Source: Pelolinea submarina
Lineage (GTDB): Bacteria > Chloroflexota > Anaerolineae > Anaerolineales > Anaerolineaceae
Reading direction: 5' to 3'
DNA: 64,000 nucleotides
NCBI RefSeq assembly: GCF_003966975.1
Contig: NZ_AP018437.1
Location: forward strand, 1,364,001-1,428,000
In this document: positions 36,017-45,177 of the stretch, piece by piece
Position numbering within the stretch: the stretch's first letter is position 1
Layout of the letters: the number at the start of each line of letters is the position of its first letter
Made by a program: the position numbers and the translations under genes
The notes under the pieces: model-generated
What the model saw: only the letters and a program-made list of their open reading frames with translations
Database searches by the model: none
Told to the model about the DNA's origin: nothing

Positions 36017-36059
36017 AAATAAAAGAATCCGTATGTACTCTTTACGAATTCTTTTATTT
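36017..36059 (-). terminator. Rho-independent terminator
   Basis: AAATAAAAGAAT and ATTCTTTTATTT arms with an additional CGTA/TACG pairing inside. It lies downstream of the minus-strand NBR1-domain lipoprotein gene and gives a T-rich end on the minus strand. Confidence 0.75.
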
Positions 36060-36092
36060 CACACAACGGGCTGGTCATTCCCGTTGGAAATG

Positions 36093-37019
36093 TTACTGAC
36101 AGTTTACGACCATATTATATGGGCCGAATGTCTGGTTGTTGGGATCGGAAATATGTACCTTCAGCCAGTAATTACCCGAGTTTTGGATTGTCCAGGTATA
36201 TGATTCCGTGTCGCTACCGGCTTTATCGAAAGTGATTGTGTCTTCGGGGGCCATTCCCAGGTCGCTGGTTTCAGGCTGGTAGGTGATGGTTCCTGGCCCG
36301 TTAGCTTTTATATAGACTTCCACATTGATTGCCTGTGGGCAAGCCCCTGAGAAGGTCTTGTTGGTAATATTAGTGGATACCGATGTGACGGCAAAGAGCG
36401 GAGCGGGATTCTCAACGTTAATAATGACCCAATAACGGCCCATTTCTTCGCCATCATCGGCAAACAGCTGCCAGACACCGGTGTACTTGCCGGGTGTGTC
36501 CGGGGCAGTCAGGTCAACTTGAAAAGTAATATCCTCGTAAGGTTCGATTACCGAGGGGATGCTGATACTGGATGCGCCGCCCATGCGGCTGCCTTCCACA
36601 AATTTCAGCGCGTAGCCACCGGTCCAATCGCAATCGCCTTCATTGCGCAGCGTCCATGATTTTGTAAAGGTCTCCCCGGGTTCAAATACCGTACCATCTT
36701 TGATGGTCTCACCGATGATATGGCTGTCGTTGCAGGGAATTTCATCCTCTACAACTTCCTCTTCCATTGCCTGGGATTCGGGGGCATTATTCCCCGATTG
36801 ACTTTGGCCGGATTGATTTTCTACGGGTTGTTGGGCAGATTGATTTTGGACGGGTTGGGCTGCGGCGTTTTGCAGAGCTTGCACAGTGAGTTGGAGTTGC
36901 AAGCTTTCCAACTCGTCGTTGTTCTTTTGATTGAATGAGATCGCGCAAGCCAACGTTGTTATTAAAACGAAAATCAGAATGATTGATACCAGAAAACGGT
37001 TTTTCTTTTTTGAGGCCAT
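36093..37019 (-). CDS. Lipoprotein with NBR1-type Ig-like domain
   Basis: A 308-residue exported protein. The signal ends in ITTLAC (lipidated Cys near residue 25). A Gln/Asn/Ser-rich low-complexity stretch (residues 45-95) is followed by an NBR1-like Ig domain (FEPGETFTKSWTLRNEGDCDW, then GVWQLFADDGEEMGRYWVIINV, about residues 105-205) and a second beta-rich domain. NBR1-type domains are frequent in Anaerolineae surface proteins; their bacterial role is not known. An AGGAGG ribosome site supports the start. Single gene with its own terminator. Confidence 0.8.
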   Translation of the reverse strand: MASKKKNRFLVSIILIFVLITTLACAISFNQKNNDELESLQLQLTVQALQNAAAQPVQNQSAQQPVENQSGQSQSGNNAPESQAMEEEVVEDEIPCNDSHIIGETIKDGTVFEPGETFTKSWTLRNEGDCDWTGGYALKFVEGSRMGGASSISIPSVIEPYEDITFQVDLTAPDTPGKYTGVWQLFADDGEEMGRYWVIINVENPAPLFAVTSVSTNITNKTFSGACPQAINVEVYIKANGPGTITYQPETSDLGMAPEDTITFDKAGSDTESYTWTIQNSGNYWLKVHISDPNNQTFGPYNMVVNCQ

Positions 37020-37106
37020 GCCCTCCTCCTCTCAGTTGACCGTCAACTATAGTAATACTTTAGCACAAGTATAAAGATTTGTAAAACGTAAAAATAATAG
37101 GAGATC

Positions 37107-39014
37107 TTACTGGAATTGCGTCCTGTAAAGGTTGGCGTAGATGCCGTTCAATGTGAGCAGCTCCTGGTGCGTGCCATGTTCCGCAATCTTGCCGCGGTTG
37201 AGCACCAATATCTGATCGGCTGCCAGAATGGTACTCAAGCGGTGGGCAATCACCAAACTGGTACGGCCGGCCATAACACGCTTGAGGGCTTCCTGGATGA
37301 GCGCTTCAGATTGGCTGTCCAGACTGCTGGTGGCTTCGTCCAGAATCAGGATGCGCGGATCTCTGAGAATTACGCGCGCCAGGGCGATGCGCTGTTTTTC
37401 GCCGCCGCTTAACCGGTAACCGCGTTCACCTACAACCGTTTTGTAGTTATCCGGTAGATCGGAAATGAAGTTGTGGATATTGGCGGCCTTGGCAGCATCA
37501 AAGACCTCGGATTGGCTGGCATCCGGCCGCGCGAACAGCAGGTTGGCGTAAATACTGTCGTGAAACAGGTAGGTTTCCTGGGTAACCATACCGATCTGAT
37601 CGCTAAGCGATTTAAGGGACACATCGTGCAGATCATGCCCATCAATCAAGATCCGTCCCCGGGTGGGATCATAAAGACGCGGGATAAGGTAAGTTATAGT
37701 GGTCTTGCCTGCACCGCTGGGCCCAACCAGGGCGGTCAACTGCCCGGGTGGAATGACGAAGTCGATATCGAGCAGGGCGGTCTTACGCGCCTGGCTGGCG
37801 GGGTGTTCGCGTTCTTCATCCATTTCCGGCACTTCTTCATCCGAAATACCGGCACGCGAGTCGCTTTGGGAGCCAAAACGCTTGACTTCATTTAGCAAGT
37901 CTTTGGGATGGTCATTGTACTCAAACCAGACATGCTCAAAGCGGATTTCTCCTTTAATATCCTTGAGTTCCACAGCCTGTTCTTTCTCTTCAATTTCCAC
38001 CGGCAGATCGAGCACTTCAAATACACGTTCGAAGCTGACCACGGAAGTGCTGAATTCCACCGGCGCGTTGGCCAGGCTTTGCAGCGAACTATACAGCATG
38101 CCCAGGTAAGAGCCCAGGGCCACGATGGTGCCGACGGTCAGTGTCCCGAGAATGACCTGGTAACCGCCAAACCCATACACCAGCGCGGTGCCCACAGCGC
38201 TGAGCAGGCTGATGATGACAAAAAATACCGAACCGTAAACGGCCCGTTTAATACCCAAATCGCGCACCCTGCCGGCGCGATCGCGGAAATGGCTGGTCTC
38301 GGTGGATTGTTGCCCAAATAACTTGACCAACAACGCGCCGCCGATGTTGAGCGTCTCGTTGATGAGCGCGTTCATGCCTGAGTTAGCTTCCATTTGTTCA
38401 CGGGCTGCGTCGCGCAGTTTTCCACCCAACATGCGCGAGGCTATGATGAAGAGCGGCAGGATGATCACACTGATCAGGGTTAAGCGCCATTCAATAGTTG
38501 TCATCACAATAAACACAGCTACAGCTTGAACCAGGTCGGTCAAGATATTGACGATGGTGTTGCTGATGGCGTTCTGTGCGCCGATCACATCGTTGTTCAG
38601 GCGGCTTACCATCTCACCCACTTTGGTGTGGGTGAAGAAACTGAGCGGCATCTGCTGGAATTTGGAGAACAGAGCTGAGCGCAGGTCGAAAATGACGCCT
38701 TCTCCCACGGCCGTATTTAAGCGGCGCTCCAACACGCGAATACCGCCTTTCAAAGCGGGCAAAGCTAAAAGCGCCAGCGAAAGTTGCAGCAGGCGGCGGG
38801 TATCTTTGGCGGGGATGGTTTTATCAATTAGGTCACGAACAATTAACGGAGAGAGCAGCGACAACCCGGAGGTAGCCAAAATCAACACCAGCATGCCCAC
38901 CAGGTGCCAGCGGTAGGCACCGGCATAAGCCATAACCCGTTTAAGCAGGTTACGGGTGATGCGAGGTTTTTCGTCCCCGGAACGCAGATAACTGTGCCAG
39001 CCACCTAGATGCAT
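37107..39014 (-). CDS. ABC exporter, fused permease-ATPase
   Basis: A 635-residue half transporter of the MsbA/LmrA type. Six helices span residues 30-325; the nucleotide-binding domain has Walker A GPSGAGKTT, signature LSGGEKQR, Walker B RILILDEATSSLD and the switch histidine in VIAHRLSTI. An acidic insertion of about 40 residues (RFGSQSDSRAGISDEEVPEMDEE) lies between the first strands of the ATPase domain and is not typical. The ATG at 39014 has GGAG seven bases upstream; a TTG two codons earlier is too close to it. It should work as a homodimer exporting lipid or drug-like molecules. Confidence 0.9.
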   Translation of the reverse strand: MHLGGWHSYLRSGDEKPRITRNLLKRVMAYAGAYRWHLVGMLVLILATSGLSLLSPLIVRDLIDKTIPAKDTRRLLQLSLALLALPALKGGIRVLERRLNTAVGEGVIFDLRSALFSKFQQMPLSFFTHTKVGEMVSRLNNDVIGAQNAISNTIVNILTDLVQAVAVFIVMTTIEWRLTLISVIILPLFIIASRMLGGKLRDAAREQMEANSGMNALINETLNIGGALLVKLFGQQSTETSHFRDRAGRVRDLGIKRAVYGSVFFVIISLLSAVGTALVYGFGGYQVILGTLTVGTIVALGSYLGMLYSSLQSLANAPVEFSTSVVSFERVFEVLDLPVEIEEKEQAVELKDIKGEIRFEHVWFEYNDHPKDLLNEVKRFGSQSDSRAGISDEEVPEMDEEREHPASQARKTALLDIDFVIPPGQLTALVGPSGAGKTTITYLIPRLYDPTRGRILIDGHDLHDVSLKSLSDQIGMVTQETYLFHDSIYANLLFARPDASQSEVFDAAKAANIHNFISDLPDNYKTVVGERGYRLSGGEKQRIALARVILRDPRILILDEATSSLDSQSEALIQEALKRVMAGRTSLVIAHRLSTILAADQILVLNRGKIAEHGTHQELLTLNGIYANLYRTQFQ

Positions 39015-39121
39015 ATTCAAACTCCATTTCTTCTTGCAGGTACGATTATAAATGCCGGTGGCTAATTAATGGTAAAGAATAGAGATCATTAATAATCAGT
39101 CCACCAGGAGCTGATAAAACG

Positions 39122-39154
39122 AAAACCTGCTGATTTTTATTCAGCAGGTTTTTT
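39122..39154 (-). terminator. Terminator of the trx operon
   Basis: AAAACCTGCTGA pairs with TCAGCAGGTTTT. T-rich ends lie on both strands. It is placed 20 to 55 bases after the trxA stop on the minus strand. Confidence 0.85.
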
Positions 39155-39176
39155 CGAATCTACGGCGGTAGATTGA

Positions 39177-39521
39177 CTAGCTTTCAGCCGGAACGGCTTC
39201 GAGGAAATTTCTCAGTACATCGCGCAGCATGGGTTCGGGCAGTGCGCCGACCTGGCTGTGCATGACTTCACCGTTGTGAATGAACAACATGGTGGGGATA
39301 CCGCGCACGCCGTACTTGCTGGCCCATTCCACATTCTCATCTGTGTTGACCTTAGCCACCACGACTTTGTCGCCCATTTCTTTGGCAATCTTATCCAGGA
39401 TGGGCGCTACCATACGGCAGGGTCCGCACCAGGGTGCCCAGAAATCCACGATAACAGGCAGGCTGGATTTCAATACCTTTTCTTCAAATTCCGCATCCGT
39501 GATATGTACAGGTTCATTCAT
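39177..39521 (-). CDS. trxA: Thioredoxin
   Basis: A 114-residue thioredoxin with the redox motif WCGPC (C32, C35), the buried aspartate in IVDFWAPW and the cis-proline in GIPTMLF. GGAG lies seven bases upstream of the ATG. It follows trxB by 43 bases and completes the NADPH-dependent disulfide-reducing pair. The operon also carries a CsoR/CstR-family repressor, which hints at control by thiol or sulfur stress. Confidence 0.95.
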   Translation of the reverse strand: MNEPVHITDAEFEEKVLKSSLPVIVDFWAPWCGPCRMVAPILDKIAKEMGDKVVVAKVNTDENVEWASKYGVRGIPTMLFIHNGEVMHSQVGALPEPMLRDVLRNFLEAVPAES

Positions 39522-39564
39522 TTCAATTCTCCGTTTTTTATTTTAGATTTTGATAAGTTCTTTT

Positions 39565-40530
39565 CTATTTGGCCCAATCCACTACGATCTTGCGCCGCCC
39601 GCGCAGCGCTTTCTCGAGGGCCATACCGGCCACCGCGCCCTCACCGGCGGCGATGACCACTTGCTTGACGTGGTTGCAGAGTACATCTCCAACCGCGTAT
39701 ACGCCCGGAATGGCGGTCTGGAATTCTTTATCCACCACCACACACCCGCCTTCGTTGAGTTCCAATTGGTCTTGCAGGAAATCGGTGATGGGGCGGCCGC
39801 CCTGCAGGTAAACAAAGGCGCCCTTGATGGGTAAGGTTTCCTCAGTCTGGCCTTTTGGCTGGAAGCGGACGGCTTCCACTTGTTCCGTACCGATGATTTC
39901 CAGCAAAGTCGTGTTGCAATGCAGATCGACTTTGGGGTTAGCTAAAAGCTCATCGATCAATTCCTGGGGCGCTTTCAGGTCTTCGCGCGGACAGAGGAAA
40001 TGAACCCGGCTGGCAAAACGTGTCAGGTAGAGCGCCTCATCGATAGCCTCGTCGCTGCTGCCGGCGACCATTACGTCCTGATCTTTGAAGAAAGCCGCGT
40101 CACAGGTGGCGCAGTAAGAAACGCCTTTTCCGAGCAATTCCTCTTCACCCTTGATACGCGTACCGCGTCCCAGTGAACCGGTAGCCACGATCACCGCTTG
40201 GCTGTAGTAGGTGCCCTGGTTGCCGAAGACCATCTTTTCTTCTTCGTTTAGAACGACGCCGATCACTTTGTCCGTAACGAATTGCGCCCCGAAGGATTTG
40301 GCCTGGCTGCGCATGCGCTCCAGTAATTCAGCGCCGCTGATCGGTTCGGTCAGTCCGGGGTAGTTGGCGATCTTTCCGGTGATCCCCAGCGCGCCGGCGG
40401 TCAAGCCTTTGTCCAGCACCAGGGTTTTCAACCCGGCCCGCGCAGTGTAAAGCGCGGCTGTCGCCCCGGCCGGTCCGCCGCCAATGATGACCACATCGTA
40501 TAAGTTGCTATCATTCATATCTGTTGTCAA
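39565..40530 (-). CDS. trxB: Thioredoxin reductase
   Basis: A 321-residue FAD/NADPH disulfide reductase. The FAD motif is IIGGGPAGATAALYTARAG, the redox pair is C140-ATC143 in YCATCDAAFF, and the FAD-binding C-terminal block is GVYAVGDVLC. The start is TTG at 40530, seven bases after AGGAG; the ATG four codons later would be 19 bases away. The NADPH motif (VMVAGSSDEAIDEAL) has S-S in place of the usual G-G-D-S, so cofactor preference may differ. Confidence 0.93.
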   Translation of the reverse strand: MTTDMNDSNLYDVVIIGGGPAGATAALYTARAGLKTLVLDKGLTAGALGITGKIANYPGLTEPISGAELLERMRSQAKSFGAQFVTDKVIGVVLNEEEKMVFGNQGTYYSQAVIVATGSLGRGTRIKGEEELLGKGVSYCATCDAAFFKDQDVMVAGSSDEAIDEALYLTRFASRVHFLCPREDLKAPQELIDELLANPKVDLHCNTTLLEIIGTEQVEAVRFQPKGQTEETLPIKGAFVYLQGGRPITDFLQDQLELNEGGCVVVDKEFQTAIPGVYAVGDVLCNHVKQVVIAAGEGAVAGMALEKALRGRRKIVVDWAK

Positions 40531-40569
40531 CGTTAAACTCCTGTAAATATTTCGTCCAATTTATCCGGA

Positions 40570-40869
40570 CTAAGGGGTCTTATCCAGCAGGGTAATCATT
40601 TCCTGCAGAATCTTCTCCCGTTTGACCTGCATACCTGTTCCGGCCTGCATCTCTTTTTCGTCCATTTCGGCCAGACAGACAGCGGCATAATCCTGGAAGA
40701 ATGCCCGGCTGGTGGATTGCACGGCTGAATGGATGGCGGTCAACTGCTGCATAATTTCACGGCAGTCGCGTTCCTCGTCCAGCATGCTCTGCACACCGCG
40801 TACCTGTCCTTCGATGCGCCGCAGACGCTGGATCAATTTTTGCTTGCTCTCGTTATTCTCGATTTTCAT
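40570..40869 (-). CDS. CsoR/CstR-family (DUF156) repressor
   Basis: A 99-residue all-helical repressor. Using CsoR numbering, C36 (RDCREI) and C65 (AVCLAEM) are kept, but the copper-ligand histidine at 61 is tyrosine (QDYAAVC). CsoR senses Cu(I) through Cys-His-Cys; CstR senses persulfides with two cysteines and no histidine. The pattern here therefore favours a persulfide or thiol sensor over copper, which is inference. AGAGGAT precedes the ATG. It sits between the zinc-ribbon gene and trxB in one operon and a palindromic operator overlaps the promoter. Confidence 0.88.
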   Translation of the reverse strand: MKIENNESKQKLIQRLRRIEGQVRGVQSMLDEERDCREIMQQLTAIHSAVQSTSRAFFQDYAAVCLAEMDEKEMQAGTGMQVKREKILQEMITLLDKTP

Positions 40870-40918
40870 GCTTATCCTCTGTTATTCACAACGCCCGGTT
40901 GTAAAAACCTTAACCTGC

Positions 40919-41131
40919 TCAGCTAAATCCGCCGCCTGAACCACAACTGCCGCCGGATGACCGTGACCCTCCGGAAGAAGAGCCGCCCAGCGAAGCCGCG
41001 GCCGAAATCTTTTTGTGCGTTTCGGTACTGCCGCATACCGGGCAGGGAGGTAAGCGGTCCGCTTCGGAGAAGCGCACGATCTTTTCAAAGTCTTCTGCGC
41101 AATTCTGGCAGTGGTATTCATATAAAGGCAT
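40919..41131 (-). CDS. FmdB-family zinc-ribbon protein
   Basis: A 70-residue protein with the FmdB pattern MPLYEYHCQNC and a second CPVCG knuckle, making a four-cysteine zinc ribbon. The C-terminus is Gly/Ser-rich. FmdB proteins are small putative regulators. It is the first gene behind the CsoR/CstR-type operator, 30 or so bases from the predicted transcription start. The ribosome site is weak: GGAAG touches the start codon and GAGG lies about 12 bases away. Confidence 0.88.
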   Translation of the reverse strand: MPLYEYHCQNCAEDFEKIVRFSEADRLPPCPVCGSTETHKKISAAASLGGSSSGGSRSSGGSCGSGGGFS

Positions 41132-41157
41132 CTTCCGTTAAACCTCAGTTCTATATA

Positions 41158-41194
41158 CTATACCCCAGTATAGCATCATTGAATAATGTGTCAA
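41158..41194 (-). promoter_or_regulatory. Promoter and operator of the fmdB-repressor-trxB-trxA operon
   Basis: On the minus strand a perfect TTGACA (41194-41189) and TATACT (41172-41167) are 16 bases apart. A perfect inverted repeat, CTATAC-CCCA-GTATAG on the plus strand (41158-41173), covers the -10 box. C/G tracts flanked by TA-rich palindromes are what CsoR/CstR repressors bind, so autoregulation is likely. Confidence 0.72.
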
Positions 41195-41247
41195 GGTTTC
41201 AGGGATATCCAACATCTTTTTTTATAAAGAATTAACAAATTACCGGC

Positions 41248-41277
41248 ATAAAAAAATCCCGGTTGAGAAAACCGGGA
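41248..41277 (-). terminator. Rho-independent terminator
   Basis: TCCCGGTT and AACCGGGA enclose GAGAA; on the minus strand seven T residues follow. It ends the membrane glycosyltransferase gene. Confidence 0.88.
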
Positions 41278-41315
41278 CGGATTTGTGAAAAACAGGGGGA
41301 TTCGATCGAAAAAGG

Positions 41316-42923
41316 CTAATCCATTGGTTTGTCAGCCGGCAGCACGTCTTCTTTGACAAATACCAAGCCGGTATCATTGCGAAAGACCAATGAATATCCC
41401 TGCAGCGTACCCGCGTTGGCGTCGGCATAGAAAGCCTGGCTGTTGGCGAACTGCTGCGCGTCGATGCCGCTGGCGGATGGGTCGAGATAATCGGCGATGC
41501 GCTGCTGTAAAAGGAATAACACATCGTAATCGTTCTCCTGCACATAATTATAAGAAAGCAGGTCATACGAAGTTTCCAGCGTCCAGTTTTCCCTTTCAGG
41601 AACATACAGGCGGTAATCAAAATAGACTTTTAATGGAGTGTTTGCCAGGTCAGCCAGGGAATCCAAGGCCTGATCATAAAAAGCGATTTCGGGGTTGTCT
41701 TGCGCGCGTGCCAGACGAGACTGATAGGCGGGAATGGCCGAGCCCAGATTCAGGGCGAATTGCAACACCAGCAGTAAAGCGGCTAATTTGGAGAAGATTG
41801 CTTTCCAATCCACTGTCCGTACCGGTTTCAATGTTACTTCCTCGGGCAGCAGCATCACCAGACAAGAGAACAACGGCAGCGCCACCGGCAGCCAATATTG
41901 ATATTTAAAATGCGTGAACCAGATGACGGAAACGCTCAAGGGGATAGCCCAGGTCAGAATGATAGTATGCAGCAGTTTGTTCGGCCCTTTCAGTATTCCC
42001 CATACAGTCGCCCCCAGCGCGGCCAAAATGAGGAACCATTCGCCATAATACTGGTGCATAATGGTCCAGGCTTGTCCCAGACCTTTCTGATAGACCACAC
42101 CGTAACCTTCCGAAAGCAATCCCATCTGTTTATTGAAAATCATCTGGTATTCCTGACGGGCCCAATAAGAAACCAGGAAGGGATTGGAGATCAGGTAAGC
42201 CAACCCCATCACCACAATGAAGAAGAGCGCGGATTTCAACAGGCGTGTGAAAGGCGCTTTCTTCTGCACCAGGCCAATCACCAGTAATGTGGCAATAGCC
42301 AGGAAGAAATACAGTCCGATCAATTTGGCGGCGGTCGCACAACCGGTCAGGGCAGCCGCGATCAAAAAATCTTTGCCGAAACGCAAGGCATCCTTCTTAA
42401 GGAAAACCATGACCAGCACAATTAGCAGAAATACCAGGCTGTCCACGTGCCACCAGAAGAAGTTGGCCAGCACAGCCGGCAGGCTTAATAGGAAAACGAA
42501 CATCACCGCGGAACGGTAAGTACGGAATTCGTCCTGCATGTAAACCAGCAGCAGCAAAGCAATCAACATGGGCAGCACGCTGACAATTTGGCGCAGCACC
42601 AGCATGACCTGGGCAGTATTGCCCAGCCCGCCCAGCAGTTTTAATGGCAGGATGGATAGGGCCGAGAAGCCGAAAAAGGGGAAGCCGTAAAAATAGTACT
42701 GGTAGAAAACGAAATTTTTGATGCCCTGCACGAAGCTTTCCGCCGGGGACAGCATGGCCAAGACGTAAGGCAGTTGGGCGGCTTCGTCCGGTTCAAAAAC
42801 CCTGACCATCGCCAGGTCATCGGAGGCTGCGGCGTTGGGGAAGATCAGCAGGATGAAGGTTAGTATGGCAATAACCAGAAGGACGAAGAAAATACGTTTT
42901 TGGGTGCGGTTGAATTGGCTCAT
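41316..42923 (-). CDS. Polytopic membrane glycosyltransferase-like protein (GT39/ArnT-like)
   Basis: A 535-residue integral membrane protein with about eleven hydrophobic helices and a soluble C-terminal part of about 140 residues. The acidic pair ASDDLAMVRVFEPDE after the first helix resembles the catalytic Asp-Asp/Glu loop of GT-C enzymes (PMT/ArnT/PglB). The rest of the first loop (FVFYQYYFYGFPFFG) also fits. Lipid-linked sugar donors are usual for such enzymes. ATG 42923 follows AGGA; the longer frame starts without one. It is a lone gene. Exact donor and acceptor are unknown. Confidence 0.7.
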   Translation of the reverse strand: MSQFNRTQKRIFFVLLVIAILTFILLIFPNAAASDDLAMVRVFEPDEAAQLPYVLAMLSPAESFVQGIKNFVFYQYYFYGFPFFGFSALSILPLKLLGGLGNTAQVMLVLRQIVSVLPMLIALLLLVYMQDEFRTYRSAVMFVFLLSLPAVLANFFWWHVDSLVFLLIVLVMVFLKKDALRFGKDFLIAAALTGCATAAKLIGLYFFLAIATLLVIGLVQKKAPFTRLLKSALFFIVVMGLAYLISNPFLVSYWARQEYQMIFNKQMGLLSEGYGVVYQKGLGQAWTIMHQYYGEWFLILAALGATVWGILKGPNKLLHTIILTWAIPLSVSVIWFTHFKYQYWLPVALPLFSCLVMLLPEEVTLKPVRTVDWKAIFSKLAALLLVLQFALNLGSAIPAYQSRLARAQDNPEIAFYDQALDSLADLANTPLKVYFDYRLYVPERENWTLETSYDLLSYNYVQENDYDVLFLLQQRIADYLDPSASGIDAQQFANSQAFYADANAGTLQGYSLVFRNDTGLVFVKEDVLPADKPMD

Positions 42924-43163
42924 AAGATTCCTGTATCGGTCGTCTCCTGCGCGGCTTTCAGCGGACAAGCGCTGCGCTGCTTTTATCTTAGCATAATCCC
43001 GCTTGCTGGTTGGAGCATAAGGGCGGGAAATCCTGGTTGAGCAAAATGTTAAAACTACTTGAAAATTTACGCAAGCGAAAAATCGATAATAATTGCGGTA
43101 ATTTTCCTTTCCGCAATTATAATGATGCTAATCTGGAAAAATAATGGTATCTTAGGGAACACT

Positions 43164-44354
43164 ATGTCCAATCATCCGCCGCTCAACCAGCAATTTACTT
43201 ATATCGGCCAATCGCCCACCATAGCGGTCTCGGATCGCATGTTGGCGCTTAAGGCAGCCGGACGCACCGTCATTTCGCTAACCGCCGGCGACCCGGATTT
43301 TTCTACACCCAATGAAATTATCGCGGCCGGTATGCGCGCCATGCAGTCCGGTTTGACGCATTACGGACCCAGCCGTGGATTCCCTCACTTACGTAAAGCA
43401 ATCGCTGCCAAACTGGCTGCGCCTTATGATCCCGAAAGCGAGATATTGGTCACGCACGGCGGCGTGCATGCCTACTACACGGCGCTGCAATCCATCCTCA
43501 ACCCGGGCGACGCGGTCATGATCCCGGATCCCAGTTGGGGTACGCACGCCAATATGGTGCGCCTGCTGCGCGGCAATGTCATTTCTGTACCGGCATTGCC
43601 GGAGGATGGCTTTCTACCCAAGCTGCAAGCCTGGAACAGCGCGCTCACACCGCAGACGCGTGCACTGGTAATTAATTATCCGGCCAACCCGACCGGGGCT
43701 GTTCCGCCGCGCGATTACCTGAAAGCGCTGTTGGAATTTGCCGCCCAACATGACCTGTGGGTGATCAGCGACGAGGTCTATGAAAATCTCTATTTTGCTG
43801 AAAAACCGGTATCGGCAGCCTCTTTCCCCGAACATCGCAGTCACGTGATATTGGTTAATAGTCTATCCAAAACCTATGCCATGACCGGCTGGCGAATTGG
43901 ATACCTGGCAGCGCCTGAGGCAGTCATCGAGAATGCCCTCAAAGCCAGCCAGAATTCCATCACCTGTGTAGCGCCTTTCATTCAGGAAGCGGCTGCTTTC
44001 GCACTGACAGACGAGGCGATGCAGGTGCAAGCCGCCGAGATGCGCGCGGGGTATGCCCGCCGGCGTGACCTGGTGATGCGAATTTATTCCGAATATCCGG
44101 ACTCGGCGGTGGCCGTTGCGCCGCCGCAGGGCGCCTTCTATTTCTTTCTTGACCTGCGCGCGTTAAAACTGACAGCGGACGAGATTTGTGAGCAGCTGCT
44201 GGACCAGGCCGGCATCGGCCTGGTGCCCGGTACGGCATTCGGCCCGTGCGGCCAGGGTTTTGTGCGTATGACCATTGCCGCTTCGGACGAGGATGTGGAA
44301 AAAGGCTTCAGGGCAATTCTGGATTGGGCAAAAATGAAAGTGGAGGGCGCATGA
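43164..44354 (+). CDS. Class I aminotransferase (aspartate/aromatic type)
   Basis: A 396-residue PLP enzyme of fold type I. The Schiff-base lysine is K236 in NSLSKTYAMTGWRIGY; YPANPTGAV and SDEVYENLYF are the substrate- and cofactor-binding blocks. ATG 43164 follows TAGGGA; upstream codons in the open frame encode an unrelated hydrophobic stretch. It overlaps pheA by four bases (ATGA), which argues for a role in the last or next-to-last step of Phe/Tyr synthesis, such as phenylpyruvate or prephenate amination. Aspartate specificity alone is also possible. Confidence 0.87.
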   Translation: MSNHPPLNQQFTYIGQSPTIAVSDRMLALKAAGRTVISLTAGDPDFSTPNEIIAAGMRAMQSGLTHYGPSRGFPHLRKAIAAKLAAPYDPESEILVTHGGVHAYYTALQSILNPGDAVMIPDPSWGTHANMVRLLRGNVISVPALPEDGFLPKLQAWNSALTPQTRALVINYPANPTGAVPPRDYLKALLEFAAQHDLWVISDEVYENLYFAEKPVSAASFPEHRSHVILVNSLSKTYAMTGWRIGYLAAPEAVIENALKASQNSITCVAPFIQEAAAFALTDEAMQVQAAEMRAGYARRRDLVMRIYSEYPDSAVAVAPPQGAFYFFLDLRALKLTADEICEQLLDQAGIGLVPGTAFGPCGQGFVRMTIAASDEDVEKGFRAILDWAKMKVEGA

Positions 44355-45172
44355 GAGTAGCTTTTCAGGGTGAACCGGGTGCGTATAGCGAAGAAGCTGG
44401 CATGGCGTATTACGGCCAGGCGGATATGGTGCCGTATGAAAGTTTCGCGGACGTCTTTGACGCGGTGGCGGACGAAAAATGCCCGGCCGGATTGATCCCG
44501 ATTGAGAATTCACTGGCAGGCAGCATCCACCAGAACTATGACCTGCTGCTGTCGCATGAACTTCACATTGTTGGAGAATACTTCCTGCGTGTGCGCCACT
44601 GCCTGATCGGTTTCCCGGATGCCGAGCTTTCCGGAATTCGGCGCGTTATCAGCCACCCGCAGGCATTGGGCCAGTGCGCCGGCCATTTGCGCGAGATGGG
44701 GCTGAAGAGCGAAGCGGTTTATGATACCGCCGGCAGTGTCAAACTGCTTAAAGAAAGCGGTGATCGCGACTGTGCGGCCATTGCTTCCAGAAGGGCCGCG
44801 GAGATTTACGGCATGCGCATTTTGCGCGAAGGCATGGAAGATAATCCCGAAAACTACACCCGTTTCCTGGAAATCGCACGCCAGCCGGCTCATCCAAGCA
44901 CCGAGGCCAAGACTTCCATCGTCTTTTCGCTGAAAAATGAAGCTGGAACGCTTTACCAATCCTTGCGGGCTTTCGCCGAACGGGGCATTGACCTGACCAA
45001 GATGGAATCACGCCCGCTGGTGGGGAAGATTTGGGAGTATCTGTTCTATATTGATTTTGTCGGTTCGGCCGATGAGGAACCCGGCCGCGGCGCGCTGGAA
45101 TCGCTGCAGAGCCGGGCGTTGATGCTGCGCGTACTAGGCTGTTACCCGCGCTTCCATGACGAAATACGTTAA
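44351..45172 (+). CDS. pheA: Prephenate dehydratase
   Basis: A 273-residue monofunctional dehydratase with no chorismate mutase domain; that activity is encoded separately by aroH downstream. The start MRVAFQGEPGAYSE is typical; IPIENSLAGSIHQNYDLL holds the catalytic region and NPENYTRFLEI the conserved threonine block. A C-terminal ACT domain has AGTLYQSLRAFAERGIDLTKMESRP, the Phe-binding part, so feedback inhibition is expected. Its stop lies six bases before the -35 box of the next promoter. Confidence 0.94.
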   Translation: MRVAFQGEPGAYSEEAGMAYYGQADMVPYESFADVFDAVADEKCPAGLIPIENSLAGSIHQNYDLLLSHELHIVGEYFLRVRHCLIGFPDAELSGIRRVISHPQALGQCAGHLREMGLKSEAVYDTAGSVKLLKESGDRDCAAIASRRAAEIYGMRILREGMEDNPENYTRFLEIARQPAHPSTEAKTSIVFSLKNEAGTLYQSLRAFAERGIDLTKMESRPLVGKIWEYLFYIDFVGSADEEPGRGALESLQSRALMLRVLGCYPRFHDEIR

Positions 45173-45177
45173 AAGCA

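Noticed and set aside
40570..40869. Copper-sensing CsoR
   Set aside because: The ligand histidine at position 61 is tyrosine and there is no copper exporter or chaperone gene nearby, so a persulfide/thiol sensor is preferred.
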